64,000 bases of DNA from Prochlorococcus marinus CUG1415 (GTDB taxonomy: Bacteria > Cyanobacteriota > Cyanobacteriia > PCC-6307 > Cyanobiaceae), in the NCBI RefSeq assembly GCF_017696015.1, contig NZ_JAAORL010000002.1, positions 62,001 through 126,000 on the forward strand, in the 5' to 3' direction. This document shows positions 7,521-18,400 of the stretch, piece by piece. Position numbers and translations under genes: made by a program. The notes under the pieces are model-generated. The model had not been told where the DNA came from and did no database searches. It saw only the letters and a program-made list of their open reading frames with translations. Position 1 is the stretch's first letter, and each line of letters begins with the position of its first letter.

Positions 7521-8123
7521 TTAATAGCTTTGATAAGAAAACTTTTGCCCTCCAATACTTGCTTCATACATTAAGCCACCCTTAGAAAATGTGAAAACTG
7601 CTGCCCCATTACTATAGTCTGCAGAAGCATTTGCTCCTCCTGTAATCAATGCTGCGCTAGCTGATGCATCAAATTCAAAATTACCTTTAGTAAATCTATT
7701 TAGATCGCTTTTGTTTTGAAAAAAGATTATTTGGCTAAAAGCTTGAGCCCCTAACTGAAACCCAATAGAAAGTTGAGTCAAACTAGCAGAACCGATAACC
7801 TTGTGCTTTTCAAATACCTCACCATTTCCTCTGGCTCCTCCTATCCCAATACCAACTTTACCCACATTAGGAAAGACCGCATATCCCACAGCTTCTTTAA
7901 AATATGGTTTTAATCTTTTTATTTTCTTGAATTTTTTTAAAGCATCTATTGTTTTAAAATTAGCTTTTCTTTCTAAATCTGAATTTTTTTTGATTTTCCA
8001 TCCTATTAATAATAAATCATTTGTATTAGAAAAATATAATTTAGGATTAGCCTTTATAGGTTGATGAGAAAAGCAAAAGATTGAATAAAAAATGACTGAA
8101 GCCAGTATATTAAATAGTTTCAT
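7521..8123 (-). CDS. Secreted SYLF/Ysc84-domain lipid-binding protein
   Basis: A signal peptide (residues about 1-26) precedes a full SYLF domain. Its hallmarks are GYAVFPNVGKVGIGIGGARG, SIGFQLGAQAFSQIIFF, FEFDASASAALITGG and GLMYEASIGGQKF. SYLF domains bind phosphoinositides and other anionic lipids in eukaryotes; bacterial secreted forms are thought to associate with membranes. The start codon lies just after the stop of the small gene 8128-8307, so the two are probably one transcript. Confidence 0.85.
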   Translation of the reverse strand: MKLFNILASVIFYSIFCFSHQPIKANPKLYFSNTNDLLLIGWKIKKNSDLERKANFKTIDALKKFKKIKRLKPYFKEAVGYAVFPNVGKVGIGIGGARGNGEVFEKHKVIGSASLTQLSIGFQLGAQAFSQIIFFQNKSDLNRFTKGNFEFDASASAALITGGANASADYSNGAAVFTFSKGGLMYEASIGGQKFSYQSY

Positions 8124-8127
8124 AAAT

Positions 8128-8307
8128 TTAGGCCGCTAACCCTTCTTCATTATCAAAGTAATGGCTTTTAATCATTCCTTGAGCATCCAAACCATCAACA
8201 ATCTTTCTTGATACAAAATCAAAATCATCTGAACCTGAAGGGTCAAAAAGATCTGCCAAAATCGTTGCGACTAAAAAATCGTCAAAACTTGAGGCTTTTT
8301 TAAGCAT
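8128..8307 (-). CDS. Small acidic protein (59 aa), unknown function
   Basis: Reads MLKKASSFDDFLVATILADL and ends NEEGLAA. It is acidic, with many Asp residues, and predicted helical. It ends four bases before the start of the SYLF-protein gene and is probably translated from the same mRNA. Not recognised. Confidence 0.55.
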   Translation of the reverse strand: MLKKASSFDDFLVATILADLFDPSGSDDFDFVSRKIVDGLDAQGMIKSHYFDNEEGLAA

Positions 8308-8449
8308 TAAATATTAAAGAAATTATTAACCCACTTTTATCTTATTTTTAGAAAATAAGAAAGGGCTTCCTAGATAAAAACTTTAAAAATTCAACATTAG
8401 ATTTATAAATAAAAACTTGATAAATTAGAATAACTTAAATTTAAACTTT

Positions 8450-8659
8450 ATGAAGTTATTTCTTGTATCCATGCTGATATTCAGTCTTTTTGATCCTATA
8501 TTCTCAGAAGAAAATAAAAAATATAAAAAGGAAGATTTTGAAAAAATTAAAATAATGAAAATCGAATACTTAAATAAAAAACTAATTTGTGTAAATAATT
8601 CTCAGAATTTTAGACAATTAAAGAAATGTTGGAAAAAGAAGAAACAAAAAATTAATTAG
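8450..8659 (+). CDS. Small secreted basic protein (69 aa)
   Basis: A signal peptide (MKLFLVSMLIFSLFDPIFS) is followed by a very lysine-rich mature peptide of about 50 residues with two cysteines (LICVNN and KKCWKK), which could form one disulfide. The last eight bases overlap the 3' end of the converging gene. Function unknown. Confidence 0.55.
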   Translation: MKLFLVSMLIFSLFDPIFSEENKKYKKEDFEKIKIMKIEYLNKKLICVNNSQNFRQLKKCWKKKKQKIN

Positions 8660-8885
8660 TATTTATAGGATCTATATCTTCTAAACCCTTTTTTAATTCT
8701 TCTACTAATTTTGATTTACCTACAGCTATTAATTTTAATGTGTCTTGATACATTTTGGTTTGTAAATCTGCAGCGTTAATCCCTGCTACTAATTGTTTAA
8801 CTGATTCAGGCAATGAATCCATATAATAATCTGAACCTTCAAATTTCAATTTTCTTTTTTGTTCAGTAGCTCCAGAATCTGTCAT
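8652..8885 (-). CDS. Small conserved cyanobacterial-type protein (77 aa), possibly DUF6447
   Basis: The features KFEGSDYYMDSLPESVKQLV and ADLQTKMYQDTLKLIAVGK resemble the small cyanobacterial DUF6447 pattern as I remember it; a profile search would settle it. Soluble, mostly helical, no signal peptide. It converges with and slightly overlaps the secreted basic protein gene. Confidence 0.6.
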   Translation of the reverse strand: MTDSGATEQKRKLKFEGSDYYMDSLPESVKQLVAGINAADLQTKMYQDTLKLIAVGKSKLVEELKKGLEDIDPINTN

Positions 8886-8990
8886 TATTTAGTTAGTATT
8901 TTTCTAAAGATTATTATAACTAATTTGAATTGAGTTAATAATGTCATTAAATCTGCAAATTTCTATTCAAATTAAAGAGCTTTTTAATTA

Positions 8991-9440
8991 ATGCATTGTC
9001 ATAAAATAGAAAAAAATAATGGTTTCACATTAATAGAATTAGTAATAGTAATAGGAGTATTGGGAATACTTTCAATAATTGCTATACCATCTTTCTTAAC
9101 TGTTATTGAAAAGACTGCAGATAGAGTTGTTAGGACTAGTCTTTTGCAATCTTTTAAAGAATGTCAAATAGATATCATTAGTGATGAAAAAGTTCCAACT
9201 TTCAAGCTAGATATGGGAACTGTTAGAAGAAATGGCTTTTATACATTTTACCAACAATATGATTACATTCCAAGAAAAGATGGATCGATACCTCCAACTA
9301 AACTTGGGAACTGTATTGGACCTTTAGGACCTCATAGATTAGGGGTAAGAAAAGTAAAAGGTAAAAATAAAAATGGAGAGCTATGGATAAATTTAAGTAC
9401 CGGAGAAAGAACTGTGAAAGGACAATTAAAGTGGGATTAA
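8991..9440 (+). CDS. Type IV pilin-like / pseudopilin protein
   Basis: A class III signal peptide is clear: a short basic leader (MHCHKIEKNN), then GFTLIELVIVIGVLGILSII. Cleavage is expected between Gly11 and Phe12, and Glu5 of the mature form is present. The rest is a globular domain of about 105 residues with two cysteines (KECQID and GNCIGP), likely a disulfide. No pilin peptidase or assembly ATPase is nearby, so it depends on genes elsewhere. It converges with the giant secreted protein gene. Confidence 0.85.
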   Translation: MHCHKIEKNNGFTLIELVIVIGVLGILSIIAIPSFLTVIEKTADRVVRTSLLQSFKECQIDIISDEKVPTFKLDMGTVRRNGFYTFYQQYDYIPRKDGSIPPTKLGNCIGPLGPHRLGVRKVKGKNKNGELWINLSTGERTVKGQLKWD

Positions 9441-9483
9441 TTTAAAAAGATAAGTTGTAATTTTTTCAAAAACATCTTTGACT

Positions 9484-12400
9484 TTAAATAGAAACTTTTA
9501 CTTGTTCTTGAGTATCTAATTCGGGTTCTTCATAAAAAGAAGCTAATAATTGATTATTTAAATCTTCAAATATAGGTTGTTTTTCATAATCAATATCACT
9601 GCCTCCTAAGGTATCCAAATTATTAAGCTCATATCCAGAATCTAAAGATATTCTCTCGAAGGAATCAAATTCTTGATTTCCTAAGATCAATTCATCTTCG
9701 AAGAATGAATCATTTTCTTGAATATTCTCTAAATCTTCTGATGTAAAAATTGCTTGAACAAATTCTCTTGTTACTCCATCAGTACCTTCATAAGAACCTT
9801 TGGCATTTATCGTATTACCCTCTATTTCATCATCCATAATCTCAGCTAACAGTGAAATGGATTCGATTCCAACTTCATTTAAAGTTGAAAGTTCCCCAGA
9901 GTTAGAAATTCCATTAGAGTTAAGATCTTGCCATATCATTACTTGTTCAAATAATTCATCTTGATAGTTAATTAAATCATCGTTATTAGAATCAATACTA
10001 TTTAATGAATCTAATGAAGAAATAAATGCCCCAGAATTAAAGTGTTCTGAAAATACTTCTGACATATCATTTATAAATCCATCATTATTTATATCCATAA
10101 CAAGTAATCCATCATCAGGAGCAGTCCATCCTGTAATCTCTAAATCACCATCAACATCAACATCAAATAAAACTTTTTCTTTTGTACTTATTAGTTCAAT
10201 ACCATCATTATCAAGATCAAATATTAGAGGGTCATTACCATCACAGTTATTCTCATACCAAGCGATAGTATCATCATTCGCAGAAGCAGAAATGATATCT
10301 AAATCTCCATCTCCGTCTATATCTGCTATTGTTACTGCTCTGGCGCCATCAGCACTTGTTGCTATATCAGTAGCAGTCCAAGCTGGATCTGCTGCTCCAT
10401 TATTCTCATACCACGCAATTGTATCGTCATTGAATGATGCGGATATAATATCTAAATCTCCATCTCCATCCATATCTGCAGCTTTAACTGACCATGCTCC
10501 ATCAGCACTTGTTGCTATATCTGCTGCTGTAAATGTTGGATTTGCGGCGCCATCATTTTCATACCAGGCAATGGTGTCATCATTTTCAGAAGATGAAAGA
10601 ATATCCATATCTCCGTCTCCATCCATATCAGCCACATAAAGACTTGTCGCATGATCTGCACTTGTTGCTATATCAGCTGCTGTAAATGTTGGATTTGCAG
10701 CCCCATCATTTTCATACCAAGCAATGGTGTCATCTAATTGAGAAGCAGAAACAATATCTAAATCGCCATCACCATCCATATCTGCGATATGAACTCCCAA
10801 AGCATAATCTGCATTTGTAGCTATATCAGCCGCTGTGAAACTTGGGTCAGCTGCTCCATTATTTTCATACCAGGCAATGGTGTCATCATTGATAGAAGCA
10901 GATACGATATCTAGATCGCCATCACCATCTAAATCTGCCACGTAAACATCATGAGCTCCGTCAGCACTTGTTGCTAATATTTCATTACTAAAAGTAGGAT
11001 TTGCAGCCCCGTCATTCTCTAACCAACCAACAACATCATTACCACTTCCAGCTCCAACAATATCTAAATCACCATCGCCATCTAAATCTACAATATGAAT
11101 ATTTCTAGCTTCTGTAGCACTAGTGTAAATATTTGCTGCTGTAAATGTTGGATTTGCTGCTCCATCATTTTCATACCAGGCAATTGTGTCATCCAACGGA
11201 GAAGCTGAAACTATATCCAAATCTCCATCTCCATCCATATCTGCAACTTTTACATCTTGTGCACCGTCAGCACTTGTTGCTATGTCTGAAGCGGTGAAAG
11301 TTAAAGCATCATCATCAGTGATTGTTAATCTTGCTGTAGTTACATAGTTATTAGAATCTGATAATCCATCAGTTGGCGAGACAAAAGCATTTGAAGGCCT
11401 GGTGAATTTTACAGTTACAACTTCTTCTGCTTCTGAAATTGAATCTGCAAGAACTGGAATGGTAAATGTTCCTGACGTAGCCCCTGCAGAAATTTTTAAA
11501 GTACCAGAAGTTGATGTGTAATCAGATCCCGCTGTAGCTGTTTGATCAACATTATGCAAAGCAATTTTATGATCATTGTGAGAGCTTGAAACAACATCTA
11601 AATAACCATCATTATCAACATCTCCTATTGCGATGTTATGAGGCTTATCAAATTCACTTGAAAAAAGATTCTGACCACTCCATGATGGATCAGCTGCTCC
11701 ATTATTAAGCCAATAAGAAATCGAATCAGCATCTTGGGCTGTCACCATAACATCTAAATCGCCATCTTTATCTAGATCTAAAACTTCAATATCTCTTGCT
11801 CCATCAATCGATGTTGCAATATTTGCAGCAGACCATGTTGGATCTGCTGCTCCATTATTCTCATACCAGCGAACAGTATCATCAGTAAATGATGCGATAA
11901 CAATATCCATATCTCCATCAGCATCCATATCATCAACATGAATTCCATGAGCACCTGAAACATTGGTTGCGATATTTGTTGCTGCGAAAGAAGGATCTGC
12001 TGCTCCGTTATTTTCATACCAGGCAACTGTACTATCATTTACTGATGTTGAGATAATATCTAGATCACCATCACTATCCATATCTGCGATGAATACCTCA
12101 TGAGGATTATCCGCACTCGTTGCAATTACAGTTGTTGCAAAAGTAGGATCTGCTGCTCCATTATTTTCAAACCAAGTAATTTCATCGTCATTACCAGAAG
12201 CAGAAATTATATCTAAATCTCCATCTCCATCTATGTCTCCGACATGAATATCATTTGCTCCATCTGTACCTGTACTAATTACTGTTTTAGTGAATGAAGG
12301 ATTAGCAGCTCCGTCATTTTCATACCAAGCAATGCTATCTCCGTAATACATCGCACCAACAAAATCAAGATCTCCATCTCCATCTATATCTGCGATATGT

Positions 12401-15400
12401 ATTCCTTTTGCACCATCAGCGGAGGTATCTATGCTTGCTTGCGACCAAGAGCTACCATTATTTTCTAACCATCCAAACGTATCATTAGTTAAACCTGCAT
12501 AAACAATATCTAGATCTCCATCTCCATCCATATCACCAAGTTGTACTTCTTCTGCATTAGTTACATTGCTAACAAGTGTTTCCCCTGTAAATGTTGTGCT
12601 TGTAGTATCAATAGTTTCATAATTTAAAGTTATATCCCTAGGTGATGCATTAGATAGATTCACAGTAAATGTTGCATTAGCTGCATTTTCATTAGAAGTA
12701 GTTACATCTGCGATTGATAAAACATGATTTTGTGCGGGACCAAGATTCTCATACCAAACGATAGTGTCGTCATTGTGAGATGCAGAAGCCGCATCAATAT
12801 CTCCATCACCATCAATATCTGCAAAAAATACATTTTCCGCACCATTAGGGAGAGAAGTAGTTTTATCTATTAATGTCCAAGTTGGATTGGCTGCCCCATC
12901 ACTTGAATACCAGGCAACTAAATCAGTTGCTCCAGCACCATTTAATCCATCATTACCAGTAATTCCAATATCTAAATCTCCGTCAAAATCAACGTCTGCA
13001 ACATCTAATCCAATTGGAGTATCAAAGCTTGTAATAATATCTGAGGCAGTAAATGTAGGATCTGCTGCTCCATTACTCTTAAATAAAACAACCTTATCTC
13101 CAATAGCTGCAGAAGCAAGAATATCTATATCTCCATCGGCATCCATATCCTCTGCATAAACATGATATGCACCATCAATATTGGTTGCTATATCCGCTGC
13201 AGTAAATGTAGGATTTGCTGCTCCATTATTTTCATACCAGGCAATAGTATCGTCGTTATAAGAAGAAGAAAGAATATCTATATCTCCATCTTTATCAAGG
13301 TCAATCAAGAAAACAGAAGTTGCTCCATCTGCATTAGTAGCTATATTTGCAGCTGCCCATGATGGATTAGACGCACCATCATTTTCATACCAGGCAATAG
13401 TGTCATCCAAAGATGAGGCAGAGACAATATCTAAGTCTCCATCACCATCCATATCAGCCACTTGTACGTCTTGTGCTCCATCTGCACTTGTGGCAATTAC
13501 AGCTTTAGTAAATGTCGGATCTGCAGCACCATTGTTTTCATACCATGCAATGCTGTCATCATTTTCTGAGGCAGAAAGAATATCTAAATCTCCATCACCA
13601 TCCATATCTGCAACAGTGATTTCTCTTACATGATCAGCATTGGTAGCAATAGTTGCCGCAGTAAAGGATGGATTAACGTTGCCATCATTTTCAAACCATC
13701 TAATAGTGTCATCATGAATAGAGCTGGCGACGATATCCATATCACCATCACTATCCATATCTGCTACATGGACGTCATAAGCACCATCTGCACTTGTGGA
13801 AATTATTGATTCTGTAAATGAAATTCCATCATCATCACTTATAAGAAGAACTCCACTACTGTCTCCAAGAGTTGCATTGGTGGGATTAGACAAAACAAGT
13901 TGAACTGACTCCTGCTGATTTTCTGTAATTTGATCTTCTTTTATTGCAACGGTGAATGTTTTTAATGTTTCTCCAGGACTAAAGGTTACGCTTCCACTTG
14001 TTGCTGTATAGTCATCGTCAACCTGAGCCATTACAGCAGTATCGTTATTACTAGCTACATCTGATTCATACCAAGTTATTCCTCCTGAACTAGCAGCTGA
14101 AAGGAAATCTATATCACCATCATTATCTAAGTCTCCGGATGCAACTTCATAAAACCCTTTGTTAGATATATCTATATCTCTTGCAGTCCAGCCAGGATTG
14201 GGGGCACCATCATTTTCATACCAGGCTACCTTTGTTGTCCCAGCTGTAACGGCAGAAATTATATCTAGATCGCCATCATTATCAACATCATCAACATGGA
14301 CACCAACCCCGTAAATAATGTGTTGACTTGTAGGCGAAGTATCTGGATATCCAACTATTGATTGAGCTGTCCAACTAGGATTTGCAGCTCCATCATTCTC
14401 ATACCAAACAACAGGATTACGATCATAATCAGCAGCAACAATATCTAAATCACCATCTCCATCTATATCTGCCAAATGGACATCCGTTTTACCTCCACTT
14501 CCGTCTAAAGAATTGACGATATCTGAGGAAGTAAAGCTTGGATTTGCTGCTCCATCATTTTCATACCAGGCTATTGCCCCATCTGTACGACTAGCAGAAA
14601 CAATATCTAAATCTCCATCATTATCAACATCTCCTATAAATACTTCCCTTGCTTCATCTGCATTAGTAGCAATTATTGATGTTGTAAATGTTGGATTTGC
14701 TGCTCCATCATTTTCATACCAAGCAATTTTATCGTCATTGTTAGATGCTGAAATAATATCTAAATCTCCATCACCATCTATATCCGCAATGTAAACATCA
14801 TGAGCATAATCTGCACTTGTAGTAATAACTGTTGTAGAAAAAGATGGATTTGCTGCTCCATCATTTTCATACCATCTAATAGTGTCAGTATGTTCATATG
14901 CAGCAACAATATCTAAGTCTCCATCACTATCAATATCGGCTACGTGTACGGCACTTTCATTACCTACTACCCCACGATCTGAGAAGGATGGATTTGCTGC
15001 TCCGTCATTTTCATACCATCCGCCTGATGAAATAATATCTAAATCGCCATCTCCATCTAAATCAGCAAGTACTATATCTTTAGCTGAATCATTACTTATT
15101 GCAGATGCTGTAAAAGTTGGGAATGAATCAGTTGCAGTTGTAGCGTAATCAACAGTTATAGTTTTTGCAGATGCAGCAGATAATCTTATATCTACTGTTG
15201 CATTAGCATTTTGTTCTTGTACTCCATATTGATCAGAACCGTTAATGTTATTGAAACTTAAAGTTGGGGCTGCATCATCATCAGTAATAGTTAATGTCGC
15301 TGTTGAATCACTAATACTTGCATTAGATGCATTGGATAAAGTTATCGTTGCAGTCTCATTAACTTCATCAAGTGAATCAGCTAAAACTGGAACATTAAAT

Positions 15401-18400
15401 GTTCCTGATGTTGCTCCCGCAGAAATAGTTAATGTTCCAGATGTTGCTGTGTAGTCAGATCCTGCTGTCGCTGTTCCATTTGATGTTGCATAATCAAGAG
15501 TTATATCTTGACTAGATGCATTGGAAAGGCTCACTGTAAATGTTGCATTGGATGCATTCTCATTTGACGTGGTTAAATCTGCAATTGTAATACTCGGAGT
15601 TGCATCGTCATCAGTGATAGTTAATGTAGCTGTTGAATCACTGATACTTGCATTAGTGGGATTAGTTAAGGTTATATTTACCGTTTCATTATTTTCATCG
15701 AGTGAGTCGGCAAGAACTGGTACATTAAATGTGCCAGAGGTTGCTCCTGCAGATATTGTTAATGTTCCTGATGTTGCCGTATAGTCTGCTCCCGCCGTTG
15801 CTGTTCCATTAGAGGTTGCATAAGCAACAGTGACATCTTCATCAGTAGTTTGATTTAAACTTACAGTTATTGATGCATTGGCGGCATTTTCATTAGAAGT
15901 CGTTACATCACTTATAGAAATTCTTGTAGCACCGACATTTTCATACCAAGCTATTGTGTCATCAATATAAGAAGAAGAAACAATATCAAGATCTCCGTCT
16001 CCATCTAAGTCAGCAACGAATACACTATTAGCATTGTCAGCATTAGTAGCTATATCAACAGCAGTAAAGCTTGGATCATTTGCGCCATCATTTATGTACC
16101 ATGCAATAGTATCATCGTTAATTGATGCAGAGGCAACATCCAAATCTCCATCACCATCTATATCTGCAGCAAACACACTACCAGCACCATCTGCGCTTGT
16201 AGCAATTACTCTCTTAGTCCAACTGGGATTAGCAGCGCCATCACTTTCATACCAAGCTATTGTGTCATCCAGTTCAGATGCTGAAATAATATCCATATCA
16301 CCATCACCATCTAAATCAACGAGGAAGATATCATTTGCACCATCTGCATTAGTTACAATATCTGCAGAAGTCCAAGATGGATTTGCCGCACCATCATTTT
16401 CATACCAGGCAATTGTGTCATCTAAATAAGAGGCAGAAACTATATCCATATCTCCATCTCCATCCATATCTGCAACATAAACATCATGCGCACCGTCTGC
16501 GCTTGTAGCTATATCTGCAGAAGCCCAAGAAGGATTAGCCGCTCCATTATTTTCATACCAAGCTATTGTGTCATCAAAATAGGAACCAGAAACTATATCT
16601 AAATCCCCATCTCCATCCATATCAGCTACAAATACTCGTTGTGCTCCATTAGCACTGGTTGCTATATCTGCAGCTGTCCAACTAGGATCTGCTGCTCCGT
16701 TATTTTCATACCAGGCAATTGTGCTGTCTTCTCTAGAGGCAGAAACTATATCTAAATCTCCATCGCCATCAATATCTGCAACGTGTACATCTTCTGCTCC
16801 ATTAGCACTGGTTGCGACTACAGACTTAGTAAATGTTGGATTTGCAGATCCATTATTTTCATACCAGGCAATTGTGTCATCTTCGATTGATGCAGAAACT
16901 ATATCTAAATCCCCATCTCCATCCATATCAGCTACATAAACATTTTCAGCTCCATTAGCATTTGTAACTATATCTCTTGCTATAAAACCAATTTGGTCAT
17001 TGGCATTAATAGAGATTTTGGCAGATTCATTAGTTAAAGTGGCATTAGTCGGGTTAGTAAGACTTAAAGTAAAATCTTCTATATTTTCAGGTAATTTATC
17101 GTTTGTAATTGGGATAATTATTGTTGCTGTTGTCGTACCAGGTTCAAAAGTTAATACTCCACTTACTGAGCTATAGTCTTCTCCACTTTGTGCAATCCTA
17201 TTAGCAGGAATATTATTTGATGTTCCCAAATTTTCATACCAAGCAATAGTATCGTCCTTGAATGAAGCAGAAACCCCATCTAAATCTCCATCTCCATCTA
17301 AATCTGCAGTAAATATACTCTCAACTCCATTTTTTGGATTAATTGTACTTTCGACAAATGTCCAACTTGGAGATGAAGCTCCATCACTAGAGAACCATGC
17401 AACCTTATCTGCAGAAGTTGCAGCAAGAAGTCCATCATGTGCTGCAATACCAATGTCTAAATCTCCATCTCCATCAATATCATTTACATCTACAGCGAAT
17501 GGCTTTATAGAAGTAATAATATCTGAGGCATTGAATGTAGGATTTGCTGCTCCATTGTTTTTCAATAAAACAACTTTATCTTCAAGGATAGAAGCTGCCA
17601 GAATATCAATATCTCCATCCGCATCCATATCTTGTGCATAAACAAAATATGCACCATCAATATTGGTGGCAATATCTGCTGCTGTAAATGTTGGATTTGC
17701 TGCTCCATCATTTTCATACCAGGCAATTGTGTCATCGTGATAAGAAGAGGAAAGAATATCAATATCTCCATCACTATCTAAGTCAACTAAGAAAACTGAA
17801 GTTGCACCATCTGCACTTGTAGCAATATCTGCCGCAGTAAATGATGGATTTGCTGCTCCATCATTTTCATACCAGGCAATTGTGTCATCAAGAGGCGATG
17901 CAGAAATAATATCTAAATCTCCATCTCCATCAATATCCGCAAGTTTTACATCATGCGCTCCATCTGCATTTGTGGCAATATCTGCTGCTGTAAATGTTGG
18001 ATTTGCTGCTCCATCATTTTCATACCAGGCAATTGTGTCATCGTCTGCAGAGGCAGAAACAATGTCTAAATCTCCATCTCCATCAATATCAACAACAGTA
18101 ATCCCTCTTGCCCCGTCTGCGGTTGTTGCTATTACTGCAGAAGTAAAAGATGGATTTTCATTGCCATTGTTTTCAAACCATCTAATAGTGTCATCATTCA
18201 TAGAACTGGCGATAATATCCATATCACCGTCTCTATCAATATCAGCCACATGAACGTCATAGGCTCCATCAACACTTGTGGTGATTATTGATTCGGCAAA
18301 ATTTAATTGATTATTAGACGTCGTATATTCAACAGTAACTGTGTTTGTTGTTTCCTCTGAAAGCGTAACCGTCAAAGCAAGATTGCCATCACTTTCTGAG

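Noticed and set aside
10292-18253. Many plus-strand frames of 66-131 codons opposite the giant gene, rich in SKSPSPSIS
   Set aside because: They are the antisense reading of the repeated DGDGDLD codons (GATGGAGATGG read backwards). They repeat with the same period and have no ribosome sites or known families.
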